DNA from: Zingiber officinale
Taxonomy: Eukaryota > Streptophyta > Magnoliopsida > Zingiberales > Zingiberaceae
Length of the DNA stretch: 64,000 nucleotides
NCBI RefSeq assembly: GCF_018446385.1
Contig: NC_055990.1
Span: 24,061,058 to 24,125,057, forward strand
Direction of reading: 5' to 3'
Shown here piece after piece: positions 24,085-34,985 of the stretch (position 1 is the stretch's first letter; every line of letters begins with the position of its first letter). A program made the translations under genes and the position numbers. The notes beneath the pieces were generated by a model. The model made no database searches. It was not told where the DNA came from and saw only the letters and a list, made by a program, of their open reading frames with translations.

Positions 24085-25143
24085 ATGGCATCGGACAACA
24101 ACCCTGTGATCTATGACTACTCTCCTTACTTTCTCGTCTACAAAGACGGCTCTGTCAAGCGGCTCAAGGCGGAGGAGCAAACGCCGCCCGGCCTTGACCC
24201 CCTCACTAACGTCGACTCCAAGGATATCCGCATTTCCGCCGATGTCTCCGCCCGCATCTATCTTCCTCCTATCAATATCAACTCTACTAGCACAAAGCTC
24301 TCCCTCATCCTCTACTTTCGCGGCGGCGGCTTTTGCATATTCTCCTCTGCCTCCCCCATCGTCCACCGCCATCTCAATGGCCTCGCGGCCGTGTCCTCTT
24401 CTATCATCCTCTCCGTCGACTACCGTCGCGCACCGGAACACCATATCCCTGTGCAATATGATGATTGTTGGGCTGCTCTCGAATGGGTCGCATCCCATCG
24501 CAGCGACGTCGGTGAGAAAAATGATATAATAATTAACATAGAAATTAAAATAATATATTTTTTTAATAATTTGGCACATATATATAATATTCTGCATGTG
24601 TACGTAGAACCGTGGCTCCTCGATCATGCTGACTATGACAGAGTCTACTTAGCCGGCGACAGTGCCGGCGGCAACATCGTGCACAACCTGGCTATGCGAG
24701 TTGGGTCTCAAGGGATGATCTCCAGTTATAGCTTGAAGCTAGCAGGGACGATACTGCTAGATCCTTACTTCTGGGGGAAAAATCTGACAGCCTCAGAGAA
24801 AGCAGCCGATCCAGTATTAAGGAAGAAGTTGGACCAACTGTGGGGAATGATTTGCCCAGAGTCGACGGCCGGGAATGACGACCCGCGCGTGAATCCCTTG
24901 GCGGTGGGAGCGCCGAGTTTGGCAGATCTAGGGTGCACGCGCATGCTGCTGTGCACGTCGGAGAAGGACGCGATGAGGGATCGGGCGCTGATGTACTATG
25001 AGGCATTGACGAAGAGTAGTGGGTGGTGCGGGACGGCTGAGTTGTATGAGGCGGCAGGGGAGGATCATGAATACTATCTGAACCATCCAGACAGCAACAG
25101 CACTGCTATGCTCCGTGCCAGAATCGCAACCTTCTTGACTTGA
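24085..25143 (+). CDS. Carboxylesterase (CXE family), copy 4, intron readable in frame
   Basis: Exons 24085-24511 and 24608-25143, with a 96-bp GT-AG intron. Product 320 aa with Ser161, Asp263 and His296, but RGGG at 79-82. Small indels near the acceptor make the intron 96 bp, a multiple of three with no in-frame stop. The unspliced message is therefore also open: 352 aa from ATG 24085, 389 aa from ATG 23974. The other copies have a 95-bp intron that shifts the frame. Arg283 to Cys and a C-terminal RIATFLT distinguish this copy. Its 3' flank (GCTAGCATACCATGATAA, AGAATAAAATTATAAT) resembles the second flank copies in the units more than the flank directly behind copies 1-3. It is the right edge of the array. 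Confidence 0.85.
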   Translation: MASDNNPVIYDYSPYFLVYKDGSVKRLKAEEQTPPGLDPLTNVDSKDIRISADVSARIYLPPININSTSTKLSLILYFRGGGFCIFSSASPIVHRHLNGLAAVSSSIILSVDYRRAPEHHIPVQYDDCWAALEWVASHRSDVGEKNDIIINIEIKIIYFFNNLAHIYNILHVYVEPWLLDHADYDRVYLAGDSAGGNIVHNLAMRVGSQGMISSYSLKLAGTILLDPYFWGKNLTASEKAADPVLRKKLDQLWGMICPESTAGNDDPRVNPLAVGAPSLADLGCTRMLLCTSEKDAMRDRALMYYEALTKSSGWCGTAELYEAAGEDHEYYLNHPDSNSTAMLRARIATFLT

Positions 25144-25299
25144 AGTTGTTGAATCAAAATGTACTCTAGTCTAGCTAGCATACCATGATAATAAAAATAA
25201 ATGTCAACTCATGCTAGGCTAGGAGTGACTTTTGTATACCTTTTCTATTGGACATTAATTCAGAATAAAATTATAATATATAAGAACTCTAGAAAGTTA

Positions 25300-25395
25300 G
25301 TGCGCAAGCGAAAATACAACTAACTAATGAAAATAATAAAGAAAGAATACCAAATCGCTAACAAGTTCGATGTAACGTGGTTCGGAGATTGCTTG
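25300..25395 (-). mobile_element. Cop-Z LTR fragment, cut by Cop-A
   Basis: Same start as the Cop-Z segments behind copies 1-3 but with GTGCGCAAGCG and GTTCGATGTAACGTGG, closer to the Cop-B consensus. It is interrupted after GCTTG by the Cop-A LTR. It is the last trace of the array unit. Confidence 0.7.
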
Positions 25396-26664
25396 TGTTG
25401 GATCGAGATGCGCTAGAGGGGGGGGGTGAATAGCGCTCGCGGCTATTTCATTTTTCGAATCTGTAAATCGTACGAGAAACTAACAGAGTAATAAGCAGCG
25501 GAATAAAAACAATCAAACACAAAGACACAAGGAATTACTTCGTTCGGAGCCTAAGGCGACTCCTACTCGAAGGCCCACGATCCTTGATCGCTTTCCGTAG
25601 GTAACAACTATAATTTCGAATAGAGTATAAGTATTACAAATAAGTACAGTAGAAAGAAATACGATTATACCGACAACAGTATTGAAATCACAAGTTACGG
25701 AGCTCCGGGTCGTCGGAATGCCGCAGCAGCACTTCAGAATGATCTTGTTAGCAGCATGTCGAAGAAGGAAAGCCAGGAACTTAATTGATTAAGGTGCTGC
25801 TCGAAACCCCCTTATAAAGGGTGTTCTGGGCGCCTTGAAGGATGTTCAAGGCGCCTCAATGCTGCCGAGTCCTCCGCGTGGATCAAGTTTGAACTGGTCG
25901 AAGTTCATCTGCATAAGGCGCCTTATGCCCTATCCAAGGCGCCTTCCAAGGTGCCTTATACCTCCTTCAAGGCGCCTCCATGGGTGCTTCGCAGCCAGCT
26001 CCAGCTTTGCACCCGAGGCGCCTCCAAGCTCCATAGAGGCGCCTCGGACACTATTCATCCGAGGGAAAACTTCATTATTTTGTACCTGCAAGACATATTA
26101 GTCCCAAATGATATCCTACAATACAAAGTTAGCATAAACAACAACATGAATATGATAAAGAATATTATGACAGTCTCCGGACTGTCCGGGTCTGACTTCG
26201 AATTTTCGTCCGGAAACCTTAGGTCGACCCGACACCTACTGTTCCCTCTACGGGGAACGCATCCTCACCTACTCCACTCAGGAGATTTACCTGTTGCCAG
26301 TGCGATCCTCCAGATTGACTGGATTTTTGCTCAGCACTCGACGCTTCCAGACTTTCTGCTGGACATCCGCTTCCCGGCTAGTCCAGTCTTTCACCTGGTT
26401 CGTGACACCAGGACTTTCCACCTAGGGTTACCACCCCCTAGGACTTTTTCCTGAAGCCATCGACCTGCCAAGACTTTTCGCATAGGGTTACCACCCCCTA
26501 TGACCTAGGGTTACCACCCCCTAGGGTTTTTCCTTTGCCTAACCACAGCTAGGACTTTCCTGAAATACTCAAGCAGACTTGTTAGATTACGAAACACCTT
26601 AACTTTGAATCCTTTGCCATTATCAAAACACGAGTTCGATCGTTGGATGCTTCCTGCATCAACA
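25396..26664 (-). repeat. Cop-A 3' LTR
   Basis: 1269 bp, TGTTGGATCG to GCATCAACA as read on the plus strand, with reversed polypurine tract ATCTCCCCCTTTTTG adjacent at 26665. A TATA-like palindrome (CCTTATAAAGG) lies at about 25811. From 25825 to 26045 it carries about seven GGCGCC palindromes, mostly as AAGGCGCCT. A G run near 25419 is, on the transcribed strand, the TTCACCCCCC U5 motif. Near 26410-26540 it has several CTAGGGTTACCACCCC repeats. Confidence 0.88.
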
Positions 26665-27899
26665 ATCTCCCCCTTTTTGATTATGTCAACTCAAATTCAA
26701 AGTTAAGTAAACAGATATAAAAAATGAATAGATGAACACATTTAACACAAGCAAATTTGCTAAAGTAAACCCTATGAATTTAAAGTATAGCGCCAAGTAT
26801 AGGCTCCCCCTTAACTGTTACTCCCCCTTTAATATTCATTATTTTAAATTTGAATTTTATAATTAATTTGAAATTGCTACTCTCCCCCTTTGCCATATAT
26901 AAAAAATAAACAAGAATAGTTATTTGATTAACTAGATTTTGAAAACACTTAACAGTTTTATAATTGCCATTTCTTATTTTTAGCTAAGTGAAAAGATGAT
27001 GTTAGCTCTTTGGAAACTTAGTTAAAATTATAAAACTGCTAGAAAGTGGATCTTTTTGATAGTTTAAAAAGCTAGTAAAAATATAATTTTTACTTAGGAG
27101 AAATTTTTAAAGTCGCTTTTTAATTTTGAAGGCAATGAGTTAAGTTTTTCAAAACTGTGCAGGAATTTACAAAGTTAGATTTCAAAGTGAGCTAAGTTTT
27201 ACAAGCTTTGAAAATTAAGATTGGAACTTAGCTTATCTCTTTACAAGTATTGAATTTTGAAAACTATAGCTTAGGTTAAAAATAAACTTAGCTTAATTTT
27301 AAACAATACTTAAATTTTAGGACAGGGAGGGAGTAAAGTAGCTAAAAAATTTGGTTTAGGTTATTTATTCAAAGTCAGTTGGTTCTTAAGTCCAAGCATG
27401 AGTCATGTTCAATAGATTGACTTTAAGAGGTATCAAAGCCCTAAAGATCAAACATACTTAACTAGAAAATTGAGTATCCTTTACCAACTGTCTAACCTTT
27501 AGCTACTTGCTGATTGCCTACAGGGCCACAACTTTCACATGGTTAGTCAAGTTAAGTCAATTTGGTCCAGTTAGTTTTGACTAGAGCTGGAAAAACTTGA
27601 CTCGATTGATGTATATTACGTATTTAACGCCCAGACTCATATTGATGCACAGATATAAGAATTCTTGAGTCCAGGCTGTACCCTATGCATCTCACACCGT
27701 TCTATGTCTTTCAAACACAATCAAGGTACACCTAGGTGTTTGTGAGATTCTCTGGCTTAAGTCTAGGGGAACATGATTTCTAGGGGGAAAACTTAGGCTA
27801 AGCCCAACTTTTGAAAAATCTAATAAACTGGAATTTTGAAAGCTATTTTTCCTAGATTTTGAAAAAAAACAAGATAATAAAACGAGACACCTACTCTAC
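26665..27899 (-). other. Cop-A 3' internal region, AT-rich, non-coding
   Basis: Between pol and the 3' LTR. No credible frame; many TTTTGAAA/AAACTTAG-type runs. Confidence 0.7.
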
Positions 27900-30641
27900 T
27901 CAACACATTCCTATTTGCCTTCTAAGTGCACTGAACTCAAGTTCAGGTAAAGGTTTTGTAAAAATATCAGCTAGGTTTGATTTGGACTCAATATGATTGA
28001 GTGCAATTTCACCCTTAGCTACGTGATCCCTTACAAAATGATGTTTTACCTCTATGTGTTTAGTCCTAGAATGGTGAATAGGATTTTTGGTCAGATTAAT
28101 TGAGCTGATATTATCAATAAAGATTTTTGTATTTTTATATTCTAGTTGATAGTCTTTTAATGTATGTATCATCCACAACAGTTGAGATGCACATTCTCCT
28201 AGAGCTATGTATTTAGCTTCTGTAGTGGATAGAGCAACACAATGTTTCTTTCTGCTTGACCAACTTACTAGACACTGACCTAGAATCTGGCAGCTACCAC
28301 TTGTACTTTTTCTGTCTAATTTGCACTCGACATAGTCTGAGTCAGAGTATCCATAGAGGTCAAAGGTTCAAGTTCTTGGGGTACCAAAGTCCTACATTTA
28401 GAGTTCCTTTAATATACCTAAGTATTCTTTTAACATATGTTAGGTGTGACTCTTTTGCACAGAATTGGTATCTTTCGCACATACCTACTGCAAACAATAT
28501 GTCGGGTCGGCTTGCAGTTAGGTAAAGTAAACTACTTATGGCACTCCTATAGTACTTTGGATCTACTGGTTTTCCTTCAGCGTCAGAGTCTATGTTAATG
28601 TTGGTTGCCATTGGAGTATTTATAGTTTTTGAATTTTCCATGCAGAATTTTTTAATTAACTCCTTAGCATATTTAGTTTGATAAATATAGATTCCATCTT
28701 TGGTTTGTTTTATTTGTAAGCCTAAGAAAAAGTTAAGTTTCCCAACCATACTCATTTCAAATTCATTTTCCATTAATTTAACAAATTCTTTTAAAAACTT
28801 AGAGTTAGTTGAGCCAAAAATTATGTCGTCAACATAGATTTGGGCTATAAAGATGTCTTTTTCTAAAGTTTTTACAAATAAGGTCGGATCTATTTGTCCT
28901 TGGTTAAAGTCTTTGGATATTAAGTAATTAGATAATCTTTCATACCATGCCCTAGGGGCTTGTTTTAGTCCATATAACGCCTTTTTTAGTTTAAATACAT
29001 GGTTTGGGTAGTCTAGGTCTTCAAATCCTGGGGGTTGGCTTACATAGACCTCTTCCTTGATGAACCCATTTAAAAAAGCTGACTTAACATCCATTTAGTA
29101 TAACTTAAACCCTTTATTTGCTGCATAGGCTAATAACATCCTAATGGATTCGAGTCTAGCTCCCGGAGTATAGGTTTCATCATAGTCTAAGCCTTCGACT
29201 TGACTAAACCCTTTGGCTACTAGCCTAGCTTTGTTTCTTATTATATCACCGTGATCATCCAACTTGTTCCTAAAAACCCATTTGGTGTCTATTATTGATT
29301 TATCTACGGGTTTAGGTACAAGGTCCCAGACTTGGTTTCTCTCAAATTGTGCTAATTCTTCCTGCATTGCAATGATCCAATCTGGGTCAGGTAGGGCTTC
29401 TTCTATAGTCTTAGGTTCAATTTTAGAAATAAGGGCAATCTGACTAAGGTTTCTATAGGAGGATCTAGTTCTGACTCCAAGGTTTGAGTCACCCAAAATT
29501 TGGTCAGGTGGGTGAGAGGTACTTACTCTAGTTGGTCTTATCTGTGGGTCAGAAACTGGTTCGTCTGGTTTATTAAGGTTAGGTTGGATTTCATCATCTT
29601 CTATAATTCTTGGATTGATGTCAATATTTTCATTTATATTAGGTGGGTTGTTTTCTTCATCAAAAATCACATTAGTTGTTTCTTCAACTTTCAAGGTATT
29701 TTGATTATATACTCTAAAGGCCCTAATGGTTGAGGAGTATCCTAAAAATATTCCTTGGTTAGACCATTTTGTTGGGGGGGGGGGGGTTCTAGGACATGAA
29801 AATTCATATTGGTATCCATTCATTTTACAAAATTGGGTGAACCTATGATTTTCAAATCCCTCCCGTGATCACTTCTTATTCTTTTAATTTTAGTATCTTT
29901 TTCATTTTCTGTTAATTTGCAAAAATTACTAAATGTTTCATAGGTCTCATCTTTTGTTTTTAGGAATTTTACCCATGAGTACCTAAAGTAGTCATCAATT
30001 ATCACTAAACAATATTGGTTTTTGCTTAGTGATTTGGCTCTATGTGAATCAAATAGGTCAAGGTGAAGGAGCTCAAGTAAGGAGTTAGTTCTTTCTAGGT
30101 TGGTTGACTTGTGGGTTGACTTGTTTTGTTTTCCTTTTTGACACGCATCACAGATTGAGTTTTCAATAAATTTTAATTTGGGCAAGCCTCTAACTAGACC
30201 ATTTTGACTCAATTTTGAAATGAGTCTAGTGTGAGTGTGACCCAGTCTTCTGCGCCACAGTTGGGTTTCCTCTTGTTGTGTCAAGAGACACTTTATTGAG
30301 GATATTGATAGGTCAATTGTGTAGATGTTATTCTCCCTAAGTCCCTTAAGTCTAATCTCAGGGTTTTCGATGTTTTTAACTAGACACCCAGATTTATTAA
30401 AATTGACTAGATATCCACTGTCACACAATTGACTTATACTTAGTAAATTAAAGTTAAAATTTTCAACCAATAAGACATTTCGAATAATTAAATCGGAGCT
30501 AAGTTCAATATTACCTTTTCCGATTACTTTAAGTTTACTGTCATTGCCGAATGCAACTGATCCTAAATTCTTGTATTTGAGTTTTGTAAACTTCAATTTA
30601 TCTCCAGTCATGTGTCTGGAGCAGCCACTATCCAACATCCA
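27900..30641 (-). pseudogene. Cop-A pol: protease, integrase, reverse transcriptase, RNase H (broken)
   Basis: On the minus strand: protease site DSGCSRHMTG (30630 region); GAG-pre-integrase LWRRRLGHTH; integrase core aspartates in LLHLDLF and IRSDHGRD; integrase C-terminus IFLGYSSTIRAFRVYN; reverse transcriptase with [50 protein letters not shown] and catalytic YVDDIIFGS; RNase H ending in HSRTKHIEVKHHFVRDHV and NLADIFTKPLP. Lesions: a frameshift near 29850, an in-frame deletion at a C-rich run (about 29776) that removes the integrase segment with the catalytic Glu, a stop at 29095-29097 between KLY and MDVKSAF, and breaks near 28180-28360. All lesions are inside conserved domains, so the copy cannot transpose by itself. 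Confidence 0.9.
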
Positions 30642-30916
30642 TTGATCTAATTCCTACACATGAAGTAGTTGAATTGGTTTCTTTTTAATGGATTTAAAGA
30701 TAGCTTAATTAAAGTAGACTCCTTAGATTTTCTATCTTACCCAATCTAAGTTAGCAAGCAATTAACCCTATGACTGTTTTTAAATAACGTTTTAATTTTT
30801 TTTGGTTGAATTAGTTTTAAGTCAACATATTTCACATAATTTAGGTTAATTAAGTTTTGAAAAAATTTTAAGTTAATTTGTGAAGAATAATTTTAATTAA
30901 ATTAATTTTGAAAAAT
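30642..30916 (-). other. Cop-A gag-pol spacer, left part
   Basis: AT-rich sequence between pol and the Gyp-1 insertion. It continues at 38322 on the other side of Gyp-1 with the same TTTTGAAAATAA-type low complexity. Confidence 0.6.
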
Positions 30917-30921
30917 AAGTT

Positions 30922-31793
30922 TGATCCTGTCCGAATGCCGAATCAACGGGCGCTGGGCACGTGGCGCTTCCGGCTGTTGGCGTGGATCTTCGACTGGCGG
31001 CACGAAGCTCCGGCGACCCTGCACAAAAGTCGGGCCGGGAAGGGGTTCCCAGCGGCGACCCTCCGACGCTCAAGTCAGGCGAAGCTCAAGAAAGAAACTG
31101 TGGCTTTAAAACTCGTAGACTGCGTACCTCCGGCGAAGAATGAGGGCCTTTATATAGGGCTGCGAAGAAGTGAGTGTACACCTACCGAGGTGTACACGTG
31201 TCCATGGCCCATACTCCAGTAAGGACTTATCAGTGAGCTTCCCTAACCCATACTGCTACAGTCTCAGCATGTCCTCGATGGGACAGCGGAATCCCCTGTC
31301 ACAAGATTTGGAGCATGGCCCACACGTGAAACATACCTGTTGTCAGAAAAAGACGTTCCTTGTCCTTTTCCCCTTTGCTCCAGATCTGGCTTCCGGGCGG
31401 ACAGCTCCCTCAACATCCGGCCGGACATATGCGGTGGTTTACTTGGGGAGATCTTCCATCACGTGCTTTGTGGAGACTATTAGCAGTGTTACCTTATGGC
31501 TTTGGCCGAGCGTGACGTCCGCTCGGCCCCGTGACCTTTTCCACTGAGCGCCGGAACCCTGATTTCGACAGGGCGCCTTTAACCATCAGCCGAATATCGT
31601 CCGATCGGCCAGCCGATCGGACCCATCACTCTCCGGGCGTTCGATTCCATCGGTCGGCCGGACGTCCGGTCGGACCCTGCCCTCTCCGGCCGTCCGGTCG
31701 GACCCGACCCTCTCCGGATGGACGACTGCCACTGTGACTTCCACGTGGCGTTGACTTCACAGGGCGGGGTCCCCTGCTCTTACTACCGGATCA
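30922..31793 (-). repeat. Gyp-1 3' LTR
   Basis: 872 bp. On the minus strand a TATA box (CTATATAAAGG, about plus 31152-31162) precedes the GACTTGAGCGTCGGAGGGTCG block. Polypurine tract complement at 31794-31812. Confidence 0.93.
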
Positions 31794-32157
31794 CTTGCCT
31801 CCCCTTCAAGTCTAGTCGAAGGAGGCGAATAGTCCGACTGACTGGACTAAGAATCTGGACGAGCGGCTCCTCCGTGTTGGTATCCCTCGCTCGGCCAACC
31901 ATAGAGGTAGCCTTAAGCGAATCAACAATGGCATTCACCAGATCTCCTCGTGCTCTGCGCCAATCTTCGACATTAAGGTTGAGCATGCTTTCATTAAATG
32001 CTCCGAATGATTGAATGCCACGTGGAGCACTGCCATCGGCGTACGGCGGCGGTGGCATGGTGTTTTGATGTGATCGAAGTGATTCAAAATGGACGACTCG
32101 ATGCATGCTTTGATTCCCGTGACCTGGATCCAAAGGTGGAGGCCGCCCGGCCTTCAC

Positions 32158-32167
32158 CCTATAAATT
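32158..32167 (+). promoter_or_regulatory. TATA box of the antisense gene in Gyp-1
   Basis: CCTATAAATT, about 260 bp upstream of the first ATG (32426), on the strand opposite to the LTR promoters. The equivalent sequence and spacing context recurs at 377-385 on the minus strand in the related element. Confidence 0.55.
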
Positions 32168-32425
32168 CTTCGTTTCCTTCTCTCCCTCACTTGCCTCCGC
32201 AATTTTGACCATTGCCCCCTGCGCTTTGGAGCTCCGGCGATCCTGTTTCTGCTCTCCGGCGCCTTTTCCTTGATCCCTCTCCCCGTAGCAAGGTTTTATA
32301 TCTTTCCTTCCTTTTTTCCGGTGTTTCCTCCGCATTTCTTTCTCAGTTTCGATCCTTGAAACTTCCTTTCGTTTGCTGTTGTTTTTCTCCCGCCTTTTTG
32401 CCTTTTGACTCCTTCCGATCGGCCC

Positions 32426-34607
32426 ATGGCTAGCTCTTCCCATCCCAAGATCACCGCCCCATGGTACACTCACCATGCATCCCGATTCGAATGGACTTGA
32501 TATTTTAGACAATTTCAAATCCCGAGAATTTCAAATTCGCTTAGTGGTCTTTCCGGCCTCACGAGCTTGTGTCTTCCGAGACCGCCACGTCGGTCTTCAT
32601 TTTCCTGTACACCCTTTCATCATAGATGTCTGTAATTTTTTCGGTGTGCCGTTCGGCAGTTTAGTACCCAATACCTTCCGTCTCCTCTGCGGTGTTGTCG
32701 TTTTGTTCAAGATTCACAACATCCCCCTCCGACCGGAGGTCTTCTTCTATTTCTATTACCCAAGCAAGCCGAGCCGGGCACCTTCATGTTCCAAGCTCGG
32801 CCCGACTTGGTCTTTTTCAACAAACTTCCGACTTCCAATAAACATTGGAAGGATTATTTTTTCTACATCCGTATGCCCAATCAGGCAAACTTCCCGACCC
32901 AGTGGCAGGTCAGTCTGCCCCCCACTCCCGAGTTGAAGAAGTTCAAGACCCGACCGGACTACCTCCACGCTACAAATATACTGGCCAGTCTGCGACTTGA
33001 CATCAACAAACTTCTCCACGAGGGAGTAATGTACATCTTCGGGCTGAGTCCTATACGGACCCCTCTTCCGGCCGGCTTCGGTAAGAACTTTGGTTGGGCA
33101 TTTGCTTTGATTGCTAACTGATTTCTTTTCCTTTCTTTGCAGCGGACACCGTTATGGATTCGGTCATGGCCGGTGTTTTGAAAAGGAAGGCGGCCGCTCT
33201 GGAAGCCGCGGCGGTCAGAGAAATGGAAGCTTTGGGTATCCAGCCGGTCGGATCCCACGAAGGAGAGAGCGGGACTCAGGCTGAGTCGACCGCTCCCGCT
33301 TCTTAGCAAAACGTGGCCAGCGGAGCCACTCCTCCTGGAGAACCAACTACCCTCGAGGAAGGTTCCGCTCGAGAGGAGGAGCAGCCCTTACAAAAGAGGC
33401 GTCGAGTGGAGACTCCCCTGCGGTCGGCAACCTCCGCGGTCCAACCATCCGAGCGGGTCACTGCAACTGCTCGGGGCAAGGCGCCAGAGACCGAAACCAT
33501 CTCGTCCGACCGGACGCCTTCGGATTGGGACGAGCCAGCTGCTCCAGTGGAGGCTATTCCAATCAGCACCCTTCCACCCGCTCGCCATTCAGCCCAGCGC
33601 TCGACCATTCATTCCCAGTTTTCTACGCCGGCTTCTGATCCCCTTCCGACTGCCGGTCGGACGACCCCCGGTCATGGCCGCACGATTCGGGTCACTCTTC
33701 ATCTTCCGACTGAAGAGCTAATTCCAGAGGCCGACCGCCCATCTGCACCCGAGCACACCATCACCTTGAAAGGGCCCCTAGCTGAGATGTGGGCCGATGC
33801 TCGGGCACGCACTGCGCTGATACCCCTCGAAAACTTGGCCAATAGCCACATGCGGGAGGCCACGGGGGTAAGTTTGCTCTACTATGTTTTGTATGCATTC
33901 TTTCCGATCGACCGCTAATAACTATAATTTTCTTTTGCCAGAGATGGGTGGAGGAAATTGCGGTTTCCAACCGCTTGGGCTTGGTGGATGAAGAGCTACG
34001 GCAACTGAAGGCCGCAGTTGGTCCGTCCGGCCTTCAGGGCCCTTCCTATTCCGAGCTGCAAAAGGAGCTGAAGAAAGCTCAAACTCTGCTGGCGGCCGAG
34101 CAGAAGAAGACAGCCGACCAGGCCCATGCCTTGGCCGAGTCCGAGCGACAAGTCAAGTCGCTTGACACAAAAATAACCCTGGCCACCACTCGGAAGAATA
34201 CATCTATCTCCGATCTAGAGAAGAAGAACGTTGAGGCTCGGGGCCTGGAGCTGAAGATAAAGGAGTTGACAGAGCAGCTCGACAGGGAGAAGGCGGGCCG
34301 CTCGGCCGACGCGGAAAAGCTTAAGAATCTGAACGAGGCCCTCACAGGCTCCCAGGCGGCTTTCAAAGAATATCAAGATGTCGAGCCGAGCCGAGTCACC
34401 ACTCTACAACAGAGCTACATCTGATCGCCCGAATTCTCGGAGAAAATCTGCGAGCGGATGTACACAGCCTTCGACTTGGCCATGACTGCCACTATGACCT
34501 ATCTGAAGTCGAAGGGCCTTCTTCCGGAGTCCACCAATATTTCGGCCGGTGATCAGGTGGCGCTCCTAGATAACATCCCCAAGACCCTCTACGATTATAT
34601 CGAGTAA
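32426..34607 (+). pseudogene. Transposase_28-type ('putative gypsy type transposon') gene, spliced, antisense to Gyp-1
   Basis: Exon 1 from ATG 32426 (MASSSHPKI...) carries the conserved block VGLHFPVHPFIIDVCNFFGV, TFRLLCGVVVLFKIHNI, FFYFYY and then HWKDYFFYIRMPNQ and VMYIFGLSPIRTPLPAGFG. Intron 1 is 33081-33142 (GTAAGA to TTTGCAG), intron 2 is 33868-33941 (GTAAGT to TTGCCAG); both keep the frame. Exon 2 is Pro/Ser/Thr-rich with a basic KRRR segment. Exon 3 (33942-34607) is an EK-rich coiled coil ending in LLDNIPKTLYDYIE. Lesions: two compensating frameshifts (about 32470-32490 and 32757-32790), an in-frame TAG at 33304 and TGA at 34422. The domain family is known from plant gypsy elements; its biochemical role is not known to me. 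Confidence 0.75.
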
Positions 34608-34985
34608 TTTTTGTAATTTAGCCACTCGGCTAAATATGATCCCTTTTGTACTTAGGCCGCCCGCCCTGAGATTTTATTTTTAATGCAATGCTTTCCTTTT
34701 GCGCACTCTATCTTTTTGCACTTTGTCCTTTTGCTAATTAATATGTGTGTTGCCCGCTCGCCTATTATCACACCTCTGGCATTCGAAAGGCATTTTTACG
34801 AAGTACTTGGCGATGCCCTTCCGCTCGGGCAAATATTCCGGACGCGTAACATTCCGTTTTGCTAGCAAGGATCGCTCGCTATAAGCCGACAAGAACCTTT
34901 GAGCCCTGAGCCGAGCGGAATGTAGAGTCGGTCGAACGATATTGGCGGCGAACTTCTCGGACACTTGCAGTCTCCTTTTTTTTTC
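34608..34985 (+). other. Gyp-1 internal, between antisense gene and minisatellite
   Basis: Probably the 3' untranslated part of the antisense gene. Repeated CCGCTCGG/GCTCGGC words begin here and run on into the minisatellite. No coding frame recognised. Confidence 0.5.

Noticed and set aside
24692-25006. 104-codon minus-strand frame opposite CXE copy 4 exon 2
   Set aside because: Shadow of the sense exon, opened by a single base change in copy 4.
31170-31737. Frames of 125 and 68 codons in the Gyp-1 LTR (also at 37693-38070)
   Set aside because: They lie inside the LTRs, show no known domain, and are antisense to the LTR promoter.
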